Source: Mycobacteriales bacterium (GTDB lineage: Bacteria; Actinomycetota; Actinomycetes; Mycobacteriales; CADCTP01). Taken from it: DNA of 64,000 bases. Position 1 is the first letter of the stretch. Every line of letters begins with the position of its first letter. The notes beneath the pieces were generated by a model. That model had not been told where the DNA came from. It searched no databases and was given only the letters and a program-made list of their open reading frames with translations. Both the position numbers and the translations under genes were made by a program. The stretch covers positions 62,001 through 126,000 of the forward strand of contig DASYKU010000096.1 in the NCBI GenBank assembly GCA_035995165.1, in the 5' to 3' direction. Positions 16,753 to 24,323 of this stretch are shown here, in pieces.

Positions 16753-17937
16753 ATGGCGTCCGATCCCACCGCGGTCCTCGGTGAGCTCGTTCGCCGTACC
16801 CGGGGTACCGGGCCGTCCGAGCTGGCCCCGCTGGTGGCCGAGTGCGCACAGCGGGCCGGGATGGCCGAGGCGGTCATCTACCTGGCCGACTACGCGCAGA
16901 GCCGGCTGATGCCGCTGCCGTACGCGGGGATGCCGGTCCGGCTGCCGCTGGGCGTGGACGGCACGCTGGCCGGGCGGGCGTACCGGACCGGCGGCGGGCT
17001 GGTCGGCGAGGGCACCGACGGCGACCGGCGGCTCTGGCTGCCGCTGTCGGAGGGCAGCGAGCGGCTCGGCGTGCTCGAGCTCGCGGTGCCGGCCGCCGAG
17101 GCCGGGGCGGTCCTGCCCGCAGCCCAGGACCTGGCCGACCTGGTCGCCGCGCTGCTGGTCACCCGCTGGGCCTACGGGGACGTGTTCGAGCTGGTCCGGC
17201 GGGTGCGGCCGATGCGGCTGCCGGCCGAGATCCAGTGGCGACTGCTGCCCCCGACCACGGTCGAGGCCGGCGCGGTCTCGCTGTCCGGCCTGCTGGAGCC
17301 GTGGGACGAGGTCGGCGGCGACGCCTTCGACTACGCGCTGAACGACGGCCGGCTGCACCTGGCGCTGTTCGATGCGATGGGCCACGGACTGGCCGCCACC
17401 CTGCTGGCCACGCTCGCGGTCGGCGCGTACCGCAACTCCCGGCGCGGCCGGACCGACCTGCGGGGCACGTACGAGGCGATCGACGTCGCGATCGCGAGCC
17501 AGTTCGGCCGGGAGCAGTTCGTCACCGGCCTGCTGCTGGACCTCGACGTCTCGACCGGGCTGCTGCAGTGGATCTCGGCCGGGCACCTGCCGCCGCTGCT
17601 GGTCCGGCAGAACCGGCAGGTCCGGCTGCCCGAGGGCCGGCCGGCCACCCCGCTCGGGCTGCGGTTCACCGACGGCCACCCGCCGATCCAGACCCTGCAG
17701 CTGGAGCCGGGCGACCGGCTGGTGCTCTACACCGACGGCGTGGTCGAGGCCCGCAGGCTGGGCCAGTTCTTCACCGAGGAGCGGCTGGCCGACTTCGTGA
17801 TCCGGGCCTCGGCGTCCGGGCACGCCGGCCCGGAGGTGCTGCGGCGGCTGATCCGGGCCGTGCTGGAGCACCAGAACGGTCTGCTGCAGGACGACGCCAC
17901 GCTGATGCTGCTGAACTGGGCCGGCCCGCCGGCCTGA
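16753..17937 (+). CDS. GAF-SpoIIE (PP2C-type) serine phosphatase
   Basis: 394-residue cytoplasmic protein serine phosphatase. A GAF-like sensor region covers about 20-130. The SpoIIE/PP2C domain begins near 175 and keeps its metal-binding motifs EVGGDAFDY and DAMGHGLAA, the SAGHLPPLL segment, and TDGVVEAR and DDATLML near the end. Enzymes of this kind usually dephosphorylate STAS anti-anti-sigma factors in partner-switching modules and so release a SigB/F-type sigma factor. Such a sigma/anti-sigma pair is encoded 30 kb away (47748-48973), but any link is inference. The ATG start was chosen because a TAAGGT hexamer precedes it by 7 nt. Confidence 0.9.
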   Translation: MASDPTAVLGELVRRTRGTGPSELAPLVAECAQRAGMAEAVIYLADYAQSRLMPLPYAGMPVRLPLGVDGTLAGRAYRTGGGLVGEGTDGDRRLWLPLSEGSERLGVLELAVPAAEAGAVLPAAQDLADLVAALLVTRWAYGDVFELVRRVRPMRLPAEIQWRLLPPTTVEAGAVSLSGLLEPWDEVGGDAFDYALNDGRLHLALFDAMGHGLAATLLATLAVGAYRNSRRGRTDLRGTYEAIDVAIASQFGREQFVTGLLLDLDVSTGLLQWISAGHLPPLLVRQNRQVRLPEGRPATPLGLRFTDGHPPIQTLQLEPGDRLVLYTDGVVEARRLGQFFTEERLADFVIRASASGHAGPEVLRRLIRAVLEHQNGLLQDDATLMLLNWAGPPA

Positions 17938-17958
17938 GACCGGCGGCCACCCGTCGGC

Positions 17959-18702
17959 TCAGCGCGTCTCGTCCTCCGGGCGGATCTCCACCCGCTCGGC
18001 CCGGACCTCGCCGACCACCTGGCCGGTTTCCTCGTCCACCACCGGCGCGGCGACCTCCTCCTGGGTGACCTGCCAGCGGCGCAGCCGGCCCCGGCCGGAG
18101 TCGGGCCCGTCCGCGATCGGCTCGCCCGCCTCGTCGCCGAACCCGGGCCCGGCGGTCGCCTCGGCCACGTCCTGGTCGCCGGCCGGGGTGCCGGTCAGGT
18201 CGCCCACGCCGGTCCGCCGGTCGGTGGCGTCGTAGTCACCGGCGTCCTCGATCCCGGTACGCCGGTCGGTCCGCTCGTCGTCGGTCGGCGCGCCGGTCGG
18301 CGCCACCCCGGTCTGCTGGTCGGTCCGCAGGTAGTCCGGGTCCTCCGCGGCCGCCTCGGCGGCCGGCGTGTCCTGCCGGCCGAACGGCCCCTGGCTGACC
18401 CCGTAGTACGTGTAGAGCTCGGTCTCCTGCTCCTCCGAGAGGTGCCCGTCCTCGTCCAGCTTGGGCGCGTCGGTGACCCGGTCCTTGGGGATGTCGACGA
18501 TCAGCTCGTCCCCCTCGACCCGGGCCGCGGCCAGCGGCACGAAGCTCTCCCTGGTGCCGAACAGGCCGGTCCGGACCGTCACCCATTCCGGCTGGCCCGT
18601 CGTGTCGTCCAGGTAGACCTGGCCGACCTTGCCGATCTTCTCGCCGGCGTTGTCGCGAACCGTGGAGCCCATGAGCGAAGGCACCGATGCCTGGTCGATC
18701 AT
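17959..18702 (-). CDS. PRC-barrel domain protein with TDRRTG repeats
   Basis: 247-residue soluble protein. Residues about 5-85 form a PRC-barrel domain (MGSTVRDNAGEKIGKV, then VYLDDTTGQPEWVTV). The rest is a highly acidic, Thr/Gly-rich, probably disordered region that contains three copies of a degenerate TDxxTG heptad (TDQQTGV, TDRRTGI, TDRRTGV), and a C-terminal QVTQEEVAAPVVDEETGQ segment resembling the DUF2382-type tail seen in stress-related PRC proteins. Function unknown; the family is often induced by stress. The ATG at 18702 has a GGGAG ribosome site nearby. Confidence 0.85.
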   Translation of the reverse strand: MIDQASVPSLMGSTVRDNAGEKIGKVGQVYLDDTTGQPEWVTVRTGLFGTRESFVPLAAARVEGDELIVDIPKDRVTDAPKLDEDGHLSEEQETELYTYYGVSQGPFGRQDTPAAEAAAEDPDYLRTDQQTGVAPTGAPTDDERTDRRTGIEDAGDYDATDRRTGVGDLTGTPAGDQDVAEATAGPGFGDEAGEPIADGPDSGRGRLRRWQVTQEEVAAPVVDEETGQVVGEVRAERVEIRPEDETR

Positions 18703-18790
18703 CTTCTCTCCCCTGTGAGTCGAGTCCCGGAGCCGAGTCTCTGAGTCGACCCGCGTCCCAAGCGTTTCCCGTCGGCCCGCCGGGCAACCC

Positions 18791-18979
18791 TCACTCGGAC
18801 GGGAGCAGCATCCACAGGATGACGTAGATCACGATCTGCGGGCCAGGGAGCAGGCAGGAGAGCAGGAAGAGAATGCGCATCGTGGTGGCGGAGGTGCCGA
18901 ACCTCTGCGCCAGCCCGGCGCAGACCCCGCCGAGCATCCGGCCGGTACGAGGGCGGTAGAGGCGTCGCGTGGGTTCCAT
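18791..18979 (-). CDS. PspC domain small membrane protein
   Basis: 62-residue PspC-domain protein. It has the basic N-terminal stretch RLYRPRTGRMLGGVCAGLA followed by one or two membrane helices ending in the IYVILWMLLPSE signature of the family. PspC domains act in envelope-stress signalling in E. coli; stand-alone short versions are common in actinobacteria and have no defined role. The ATG start has the hexamer TACGGT 6 nt upstream and no ribosome site, consistent with a leaderless mRNA. Confidence 0.9.
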   Translation of the reverse strand: MEPTRRLYRPRTGRMLGGVCAGLAQRFGTSATTMRILFLLSCLLPGPQIVIYVILWMLLPSE

Positions 18980-18985
18980 ACCTCG

Positions 18986-18991
18986 ACCGTA
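18986..18991 (-). promoter_or_regulatory. -10 hexamer of a leaderless PspC transcript
   Basis: TACGGT on the minus strand ends 6 nt before the PspC ATG. Confidence 0.55.
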
Positions 18992-19003
18992 TGTCCCCGG
19001 CGG

Positions 19004-19909
19004 TCACGAACCATGCGGGAAGTCCCTGGTCCGACCCCGGATCCGGGGCAGCTGACCCTGACAGGGGCGCACCGGGGGCGCGCCCACCCCGGCGTCGGCG
19101 GCGAAGACCCGTCCCGCGTCCGGCTCGGCCGCCCGCTGCTCGGGCCCGAGGTTCTCCCAGGCCGTGGTCACGAACAGCCGCCGCCCGCTCGCTCCGCCGA
19201 TGGCGACCGAGGTCGGCTGGCTCACCGGCAGCGGCCAGACCGACAGGGTGTTGCCGTCCGGGTCGTAGCGGCGGACCTCGCCGGCCCCGTGCAGGGCGAC
19301 CCAGATCGCGCCCTCCGCGTCGACGGTCAGGCCGTCCGGCGCGCCCCGCTCGGGCCGGATCAGCACCCGCCCGGCCATCGTCTCCGGGTCGTACGCGGTG
19401 ACGACCTTGGTGCCGCTGTCGGCGTGGTAGAGCGTGCGGCCGTCCGGGCTCCAGCCCAGCCCGTTGGCGATGTCGGTGTGCGGCAGCATCACCCGGACCG
19501 TGCCGTCGGGGTCGCAGCGCAGCAGCCGCCCGGCGCCCGGCCGCTGGTCGTAGGCCATCGACCCGGCCCAGAACCGGCCCTGCGGGTCGCAGGCGGCGTC
19601 GTTCATCCGGACGCCCTCGGGCTCGGTGTCCAGCAGCTTCGTCGCGGTCCCGTCCCGGGCGAGCCGGGTGAAGCCGCGCCCGGCCGCGAGCAGCCAGCCG
19701 GTCCCGTCCGAGAGCGGGGCGGCGGCGCCGAGCGGCTCGCCGATGCTCAGCACCTCGACCGTACGCAAGCCCTCGCCGTCCTCGACCGCGCGCCGCAGCA
19801 CCCCGGCCATGATGTCGACCCAGAGCAGCTCGCCGGCCGTGCCGTCCCAGCGGGCCCCCTCGCCGAGCTCGGCCACCTCCGCCGACACCGGTCGCAACTC
19901 GTCCGCCAC
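19004..19909 (-). CDS. SMP-30/gluconolactonase-like beta-propeller
   Basis: 301-residue SMP-30/gluconolactonase/LRE-family beta-propeller, a group of Ca- or Zn-dependent lactonases that open sugar lactones. Diagnostic stretches are visible: LGEGARWD (metal-binding Glu), MNDAACDPQGRFWAGSM (metal-binding Asn and the WAGSM strand), NGLGWSPDGRTLYHADS (Asn and Asp ligands) and PDGLTVDAEGAIWVAL. The last ~25 residues extend beyond the usual end. I place the start at the GTG at 19909 because TACGGT lies 7 nt upstream; an in-frame GTG at 19888 is the alternative. It is divergent from otsB with only 23 bp between the start codons. Confidence 0.88.
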   Translation of the reverse strand: MADELRPVSAEVAELGEGARWDGTAGELLWVDIMAGVLRRAVEDGEGLRTVEVLSIGEPLGAAAPLSDGTGWLLAAGRGFTRLARDGTATKLLDTEPEGVRMNDAACDPQGRFWAGSMAYDQRPGAGRLLRCDPDGTVRVMLPHTDIANGLGWSPDGRTLYHADSGTKVVTAYDPETMAGRVLIRPERGAPDGLTVDAEGAIWVALHGAGEVRRYDPDGNTLSVWPLPVSQPTSVAIGGASGRRLFVTTAWENLGPEQRAAEPDAGRVFAADAGVGAPPVRPCQGQLPRIRGRTRDFPHGS

Positions 19910-19916
19910 GGCCGCG

Positions 19917-19926
19917 ACCGTACGCT
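19917..19926. promoter_or_regulatory. Overlapping divergent -10 hexamers (SMP-30 and otsB)
   Basis: The 10-mer ACCGTACGCT reads TACGGT on the minus strand (19922-19917), 7 nt before the SMP-30 GTG, and TACGCT on the plus strand (19921-19926), 6 nt before the otsB ATG. The two share the central TA. No ribosome-binding site is present for either gene. Confidence 0.55.
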
Positions 19927-19932
19927 GCCGGC

Positions 19933-20730
19933 ATGGATTCAGCGGCGCAGGCGGGCTGGGACGCGATCGTCGCCGACCCCGGCGGGGCGCTGGTGGCGCT
20001 CGACTACGACGGCGTGCTGGCCCCGATCGTCCCCGACCCGGACTCGGCGGTGCCGGCCCCGGGCGCGATCGAGGCGCTGCGCCGGCTGGCCGCGCGGGTG
20101 GGCACGCTCGCGGTCGTGACCGGCCGGCCGGCCGAGGTGGTGGTCCGGCTCGGCGGGCTGGAGTCCGTGCCGGGCCTGATCGTGGCCGGTCAGTACGGCG
20201 CGGAGTCCTGGGCCGCGGGCCGGCTGACCACCCCGGACGCGCCACCGGCCGTGGCCGCCGCCAAGGCCGCGCTGCCGGACGTGCTGGCGAGCGCCGGCGC
20301 CGACCCGGGCGTCTGGGTCGAGGACAAGCGGCTGGCGCTGGTCGTGCACACCCGCCGGACGCCGGACCCGGACGCCGAGCTGACCCGGCTGGGGCCGGCC
20401 CTGCAGGCGCTGGCCGAGGAGCACGGCCTGGAGCCGCACCCCGGCAAGATGGTGCTCGAGCTGCGCCCGCCCGGCTTCGACAAGGGCGGCGTGCTGCACC
20501 GGCTGGCCACCGAGCGGCACCCGTCGGCAGTGCTGTTCGCCGGCGACGACGTCGGCGACCTGCCCGGCTTCGCCGCCGTCGCCGAGCTGCGGGCGGCCGG
20601 CACGCCGGGGCTGACGGTGGCCAGCGCCTCCCCCGAGGCGGCCGCGGTGGCCGAGGCCGCCGACGTGGTCGTGGACGGCCCGGCCGGGGTGGTCACGCTC
20701 GTGACCCAGCTGGCCGACGCACTGGGCTGA
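19933..20730 (+). CDS. otsB: Trehalose-6-phosphate phosphatase
   Basis: 265-residue HAD-superfamily trehalose-phosphatase that removes phosphate from trehalose 6-phosphate, the second step of the OtsAB route. The nucleophile motif LDYDG has Asp24 and Asp26; VVTGRP is motif II; the cap region includes EDKRLALVVH; GFDKGG supplies the motif-III Lys; FAGDDVGD is the final metal site. This matches OtsB rather than a general HAD enzyme. otsA lies 2 kb further on, on the opposite strand, so the pair is not an operon. The ATG has a TACGCT hexamer 6 nt upstream and is probably leaderless. Confidence 0.9.
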   Translation: MDSAAQAGWDAIVADPGGALVALDYDGVLAPIVPDPDSAVPAPGAIEALRRLAARVGTLAVVTGRPAEVVVRLGGLESVPGLIVAGQYGAESWAAGRLTTPDAPPAVAAAKAALPDVLASAGADPGVWVEDKRLALVVHTRRTPDPDAELTRLGPALQALAEEHGLEPHPGKMVLELRPPGFDKGGVLHRLATERHPSAVLFAGDDVGDLPGFAAVAELRAAGTPGLTVASASPEAAAVAEAADVVVDGPAGVVTLVTQLADALG

Positions 20731-20765
20731 CCGGAGGACCGCAAACCGGGTAAAGCCGGCGCCAT

Positions 20766-20845
20766 GGACACGCAACGTGTCCTCTATGCAGATGCGATGA
20801 CTTCCGGCAGTGTCCGGGGCGTCCGTCGAAGGCCGCCGGACACTG
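20766..20845 (+). promoter_or_regulatory. Four GGACAC/GTGTCC half-sites forming two inverted repeats before the subtilase gene
   Basis: A perfect inverted repeat GGACACG-caa-CGTGTCC (20766-20782) is followed by a second, CAGTGTCCGG (20808-20817) / CCGGACACTG (20836-20845). The second one ends at the GGGGAGG ribosome site of the secreted protease. Because all arms share GGACAC or its complement, the arms could also pair across the two repeats, so this may be an operator array or a switching leader RNA. Confidence 0.5.
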
Positions 20846-20855
20846 GGGAGGATCC

Positions 20856-22574
20856 GTGCAGCGCAGACCACTCGCCGCTGCGGCCGCAGCCGCTATCGCA
20901 CTTGCCACCGCGCTGGTGGTGCCCGCCACCACCGGCTCGGCCGCCGCCGCGCCCGCCGCCGGCGCCACCCGGTACGTCGTGCTGGGCGCGGACGGCGCGT
21001 CCCGAGCCGCCACGCTGGCCGCCATCAGCCGTGCCGGGGGGCGCGTCGTGGCCGAGAACAGCGCCATCGCGTCGTACACGGTCGTGGCCGGGGCCGGCTT
21101 CGAGACCGCCGCGGCCGGCCAGGCCGCGCTCGCCGGCGCGGCCCGGGACCAGGTCATCGGCCGGGCTCCGGGCCAGCCGACCCGCTTCGACCCGAACGCC
21201 GAGCCGGCCGCCGCCCGGGCCGCGAAGGCCAAACTGGCCAACCGGACCAAGGCGGCCGTACCCAAGGCCACCACCGCCGAGCCCCTGTCCGGGCTGCAGT
21301 GGGACATGAAGATGGTCAAGGCCGACCAGGCCAACAAGACCAACAAGGGCAGCCGCAAGGTCAAGATCGGGATCATCGACTCCGGCATCGACGCGACCAA
21401 CCCGGACCTGGCCCCGAACGTCGACCTGAACCTCTCCCGCAACTTCGTCACCGACATCCCGCTCATCGACGGGCCGTGCGAGTTCGCCGGCTGCGTCGAC
21501 CCGGTCGGGCACGACGACAGCGGCCACGGCACGCACGTCGCCGGCACGGTGGCCGCGGCCGCCAACGGCGTCGGCATCGCCGGCGTCGCGCCGAACGTGA
21601 CGCTGGTCGAGGTCCGGGGCGGGCAGGACTCCGGCTTCGTGTTCCTCAACCCGGTCCTCAGCGCGCTGACGTACTCGGCCGACGTCGGGCTGGACGTGGT
21701 GAACATGTCCTTCTTCGTCGACCCGTGGCTGTTCAACTGCCGCAACAACCCGGCCGACACCCCGGCCGAGCAGCAGGAGCAGCGCACGATCATCCAGGCG
21801 ATGACCCGGGCGATGAACTACGCCCACCGCAAGAACGTCTCGATGGTCGTCGCGCTCGGCAACGACCACCAGGACCTGGGCAACCCGCTGCCCGACTCGA
21901 CCAGCCCGGACTTCCCGGCCGGCGCGAACAAGACCCGCACGATCGACAACGCGACCTGCCTGTCGCTGCCGGTCGAGGGCCCGAACGTCATCGGCGTCTC
22001 GGCGCTCGGCCCGTCCACCCGCAAGGCCGACTACTCCGACTACGGCACCGAGCAGATCACCGTCGCGGCGCCGGGCGGCTGGTTCCGGGACGGCCTGGGC
22101 ACGCCGACCTTCCAGACCGACTTCAACGAGATCCTCTCGACGTACCCGAAGAACGTGCTGCAGGCGATCGGCGCGGTCGACGCGGCCGGGAACGTGGTCG
22201 CGGCCTTCGAGGACTCGGTGTTCAAGTCCTGCACGGCCGCCGGCGCCTGCGGCTACTACGCCTACCTGCAGGGCACCTCGATGGCCGCGCCGCACGCCAC
22301 CGGCGTGGCCGCGCTCATCGTGAGCCGGTTCGGCACCGCCGACCCGGCGCACGCGGGCCAGCTGACGCTGGCGCCGAACCGGCTGGAGCGGATCCTCACC
22401 GCCTCGGCCGCGCAGCAGCCCTGCCCTGCCGGCGGCAAGGAGACGTACGTCCCCGAGGGGCGCAGCGTCGAGTTCGACGCGCCCTGCACGGGCACGCTCG
22501 CGTTCAACTCGATCTACGGCCACGGCATCGTGGATGCGCTGGCCGTGGTGAGCGGTCCGTTCGGGCGCGCGTAA
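20856..22574 (+). CDS. Secreted S8 subtilisin-like serine protease
   Basis: 572-residue exported subtilase. The N-terminus is a classical signal peptide (RR, then an Ala/Leu/Val-rich core, cleavage around residues 33-36). A propeptide region runs to about 150. The catalytic triad is complete: Asp175 in IIDSGID, His224 in GHGTHVAG and Ser475 in GTSMAAPH. Cys residues in inserts (near 205-210 and 460) suggest disulfides. The GTG start has GGGGAGG 4 nt upstream. Its leader carries four GGACAC-type half-sites, and a strong hairpin terminator follows the gene. It lies between otsB and otsA but has no obvious link to trehalose. Confidence 0.93.
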   Translation: MQRRPLAAAAAAAIALATALVVPATTGSAAAAPAAGATRYVVLGADGASRAATLAAISRAGGRVVAENSAIASYTVVAGAGFETAAAGQAALAGAARDQVIGRAPGQPTRFDPNAEPAAARAAKAKLANRTKAAVPKATTAEPLSGLQWDMKMVKADQANKTNKGSRKVKIGIIDSGIDATNPDLAPNVDLNLSRNFVTDIPLIDGPCEFAGCVDPVGHDDSGHGTHVAGTVAAAANGVGIAGVAPNVTLVEVRGGQDSGFVFLNPVLSALTYSADVGLDVVNMSFFVDPWLFNCRNNPADTPAEQQEQRTIIQAMTRAMNYAHRKNVSMVVALGNDHQDLGNPLPDSTSPDFPAGANKTRTIDNATCLSLPVEGPNVIGVSALGPSTRKADYSDYGTEQITVAAPGGWFRDGLGTPTFQTDFNEILSTYPKNVLQAIGAVDAAGNVVAAFEDSVFKSCTAAGACGYYAYLQGTSMAAPHATGVAALIVSRFGTADPAHAGQLTLAPNRLERILTASAAQQPCPAGGKETYVPEGRSVEFDAPCTGTLAFNSIYGHGIVDALAVVSGPFGRA

Positions 22575-22582
22575 CGGCATGA

Positions 22583-22625
22583 CGGAAGGGGCGGTCCGTC
22601 CGATGTGGACGGACCGCCCCTTCCG
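22583..22625. terminator. Strong bidirectional hairpin terminator
   Basis: Perfect 19-bp stem (22583-22601 with 22607-22625) closed by the 5-nt loop GATGT, only 9 nt after the subtilase stop. There is no U-run, as is usual in actinobacteria. It could end transcripts from both sides. Confidence 0.85.
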
Positions 22626-22629
22626 TTCG

Positions 22630-22810
22630 TCAGGACCCGCCGGAGGTGACGGCCGGCTGGGAGCTGTCGTCGATGACCCGGGCGGCGGCGTCGGGGTGCC
22701 GGCAGGCGCCGCGGCCGGGCAGCGTCGCGGTCCAGCGCCGGACCGCGTCCAGCGCCGCCCGCGCGTGCCGGACGCCGCGAGGTCCAGCCGCTCCGGGTCC
22801 CCGGCCACCA
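22630..22810 (-). pseudogene. C-terminal remnant of a NuoF-like Fe-S protein
   Basis: On the minus strand, VVAGDPERLDLAASG is read in one frame and continues, after a frame change, as ALDAVRRWTATLPGRGACRHPDAAARVI. The GRGACRHPDgxAR ending is characteristic of C-termini of NuoF-like NADH-binding/iron-sulfur proteins of actinobacteria. The rest of such a gene is absent: otsA occupies the adjacent DNA. I read this as a decayed fragment. The alternative is chance similarity in GC-rich DNA. Confidence 0.4.
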
Positions 22811-22856
22811 CGGAAGCTGTCCGGATCCTGTGTGCCGGCCCAGCTGTCGCTGAGGA

Positions 22857-24305
22857 TCAGTCCAGTGCGTCGAGCTGCTGCCGGAACCACTGGCCCGGCG
22901 GCAGCGCGGTCGCGGCGGCCAGCAGCCGCTTGCGCCGGTCCTGGCGCTCGGCCGCCGGCATGGACAGGGCCGCGTGCAGGGCCTCCGCGGTCTCGGTCAC
23001 GTCGTACGGGTTGACCATGAGCGCGTCGCCCGCGTACTCGTCGGCGACGCCGGCGTCGCGGGACAGCACCACCGCGCAGTCGCGCTCGGAGAGGATCACG
23101 CCCTCCTTGGCCACCAGGTTCATGCCGTCCCGCACCGGGTTGACCAGCAGCACGTCGCCCATCCGCAGCGCCGCCAGCGAGGCCGGGTAGTCGTTGGCCA
23201 CCTCCAGCAGCAGCGGGTCCCAGTCGTCGGTGCCGAACTCCTGCTCGATCTCCCGGCCGACCCGCTGGACCGCCGCGGTGTACTCGCGGTACTCCGGGAT
23301 GTCCGTCCGCGACGGGTACTCGTACGCCACGTGCACGACCCGCCCGTGCCACTCCGGCCGGGAGCGCAGCAGCTCCCGGTACGCGATCAGCCCGCGCACG
23401 ATGTTCTTGCTCAGCTCGGCCCGGTCCACCCGGACGATGACCTTCCGGTCGCCGACCAGGTCCCGCAGGTGGGCCAGGCCGGCCTCGACGTCGTCCTGGC
23501 CGGCCCGCTCGGTGAGCTCCTCGGCCGAGGTGCCCAGCCCGTGCAGTCCGACCCGGACGGTGCGGCCCTCCCAGTGCACGGTCCGGGCGCTGCGGTTGAC
23601 GTCCGCGCCGAGCAGCTCCGAGCAGCAGGCCAGGAACGCGTCGGCCCAGCGGGCGCAGTGGAAGCCGAGGTGGTCGGCGCCGAGCAGGCCGGTGAGCAGC
23701 TCCCGGACGACCGCCTCCGGCAGCCAGCCGAACTGCTCCGGCGGCGCCCACGGGGTGTGGGTGAAGTGCGCGATACGCACGTCGTCCCGGCGCTCCCGCA
23801 GCTGCCGCGGGACCAGGTTCAGGTGGTAGTCCTGCACCATCACCTTCGCGCCCGGCGCGGCCTCGTCGGCCAGCGCGTCGGCGAAGGACCGGTTGTACCG
23901 CTCGTACGCGGCCCACAGCCGCCGCCAGCCGGCATCGAAGACCGGCGCGTTGGCGCTGTCGTAGAGCAGGTGCTGGACGAACCAGATCGTCGAGTTCGCG
24001 ATCCCGTTGTACGCCCGGGAGAACGTCGAGGGGTCCAGCGGCAGCATCCGCACGTCCAGCCCGCCGGTGTCGTACTCGGCCTCGGCCAGGTGGCCGTCCG
24101 GCGCCCGGCGGGCCGCGACCCGCTCCCGGTCGCTCAGCGCCGCGCACACCCACAGGCCGCCGACCTCGGACAACGCCGAGACCATGCCGCTGACCAGGCC
24201 GCCGCCGCCGCGCCGGACCTCCTCCTTGCCGCCCGGGCCGGCCGAGATCGAGACGGGGCCGCGGTTGGCGGCGACGAGCAGGGTGTGCTTGCCGGACTCA
24301 GCCAT
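22857..24305 (-). CDS. otsA: Trehalose-6-phosphate synthase (GT20)
   Basis: 482-residue retaining glycosyltransferase of family GT20. It would join glucose from UDP- or GDP/ADP-glucose to glucose 6-phosphate. Visible motifs: ANRGPVS at the N-terminus (donor loop), VQDYHLNLVP, HTPWAPPE in place of the common HIPFP, LGFH, VDRAELSKNI (the Arg/Lys pair that binds the donor phosphates) and NPVRDGMNLVAKE. The HTPWAPP and GLG variants mark an actinobacterial branch, so donor preference or even a related acceptor could differ. The ATG follows an AATGCT hexamer by 6 nt. Downstream of hisS and GH15 on the same strand. Confidence 0.88.
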   Translation of the reverse strand: MAESGKHTLLVAANRGPVSISAGPGGKEEVRRGGGGLVSGMVSALSEVGGLWVCAALSDRERVAARRAPDGHLAEAEYDTGGLDVRMLPLDPSTFSRAYNGIANSTIWFVQHLLYDSANAPVFDAGWRRLWAAYERYNRSFADALADEAAPGAKVMVQDYHLNLVPRQLRERRDDVRIAHFTHTPWAPPEQFGWLPEAVVRELLTGLLGADHLGFHCARWADAFLACCSELLGADVNRSARTVHWEGRTVRVGLHGLGTSAEELTERAGQDDVEAGLAHLRDLVGDRKVIVRVDRAELSKNIVRGLIAYRELLRSRPEWHGRVVHVAYEYPSRTDIPEYREYTAAVQRVGREIEQEFGTDDWDPLLLEVANDYPASLAALRMGDVLLVNPVRDGMNLVAKEGVILSERDCAVVLSRDAGVADEYAGDALMVNPYDVTETAEALHAALSMPAAERQDRRKRLLAAATALPPGQWFRQQLDALD

Positions 24306-24323
24306 GCCCCGAGCATTACCCCA

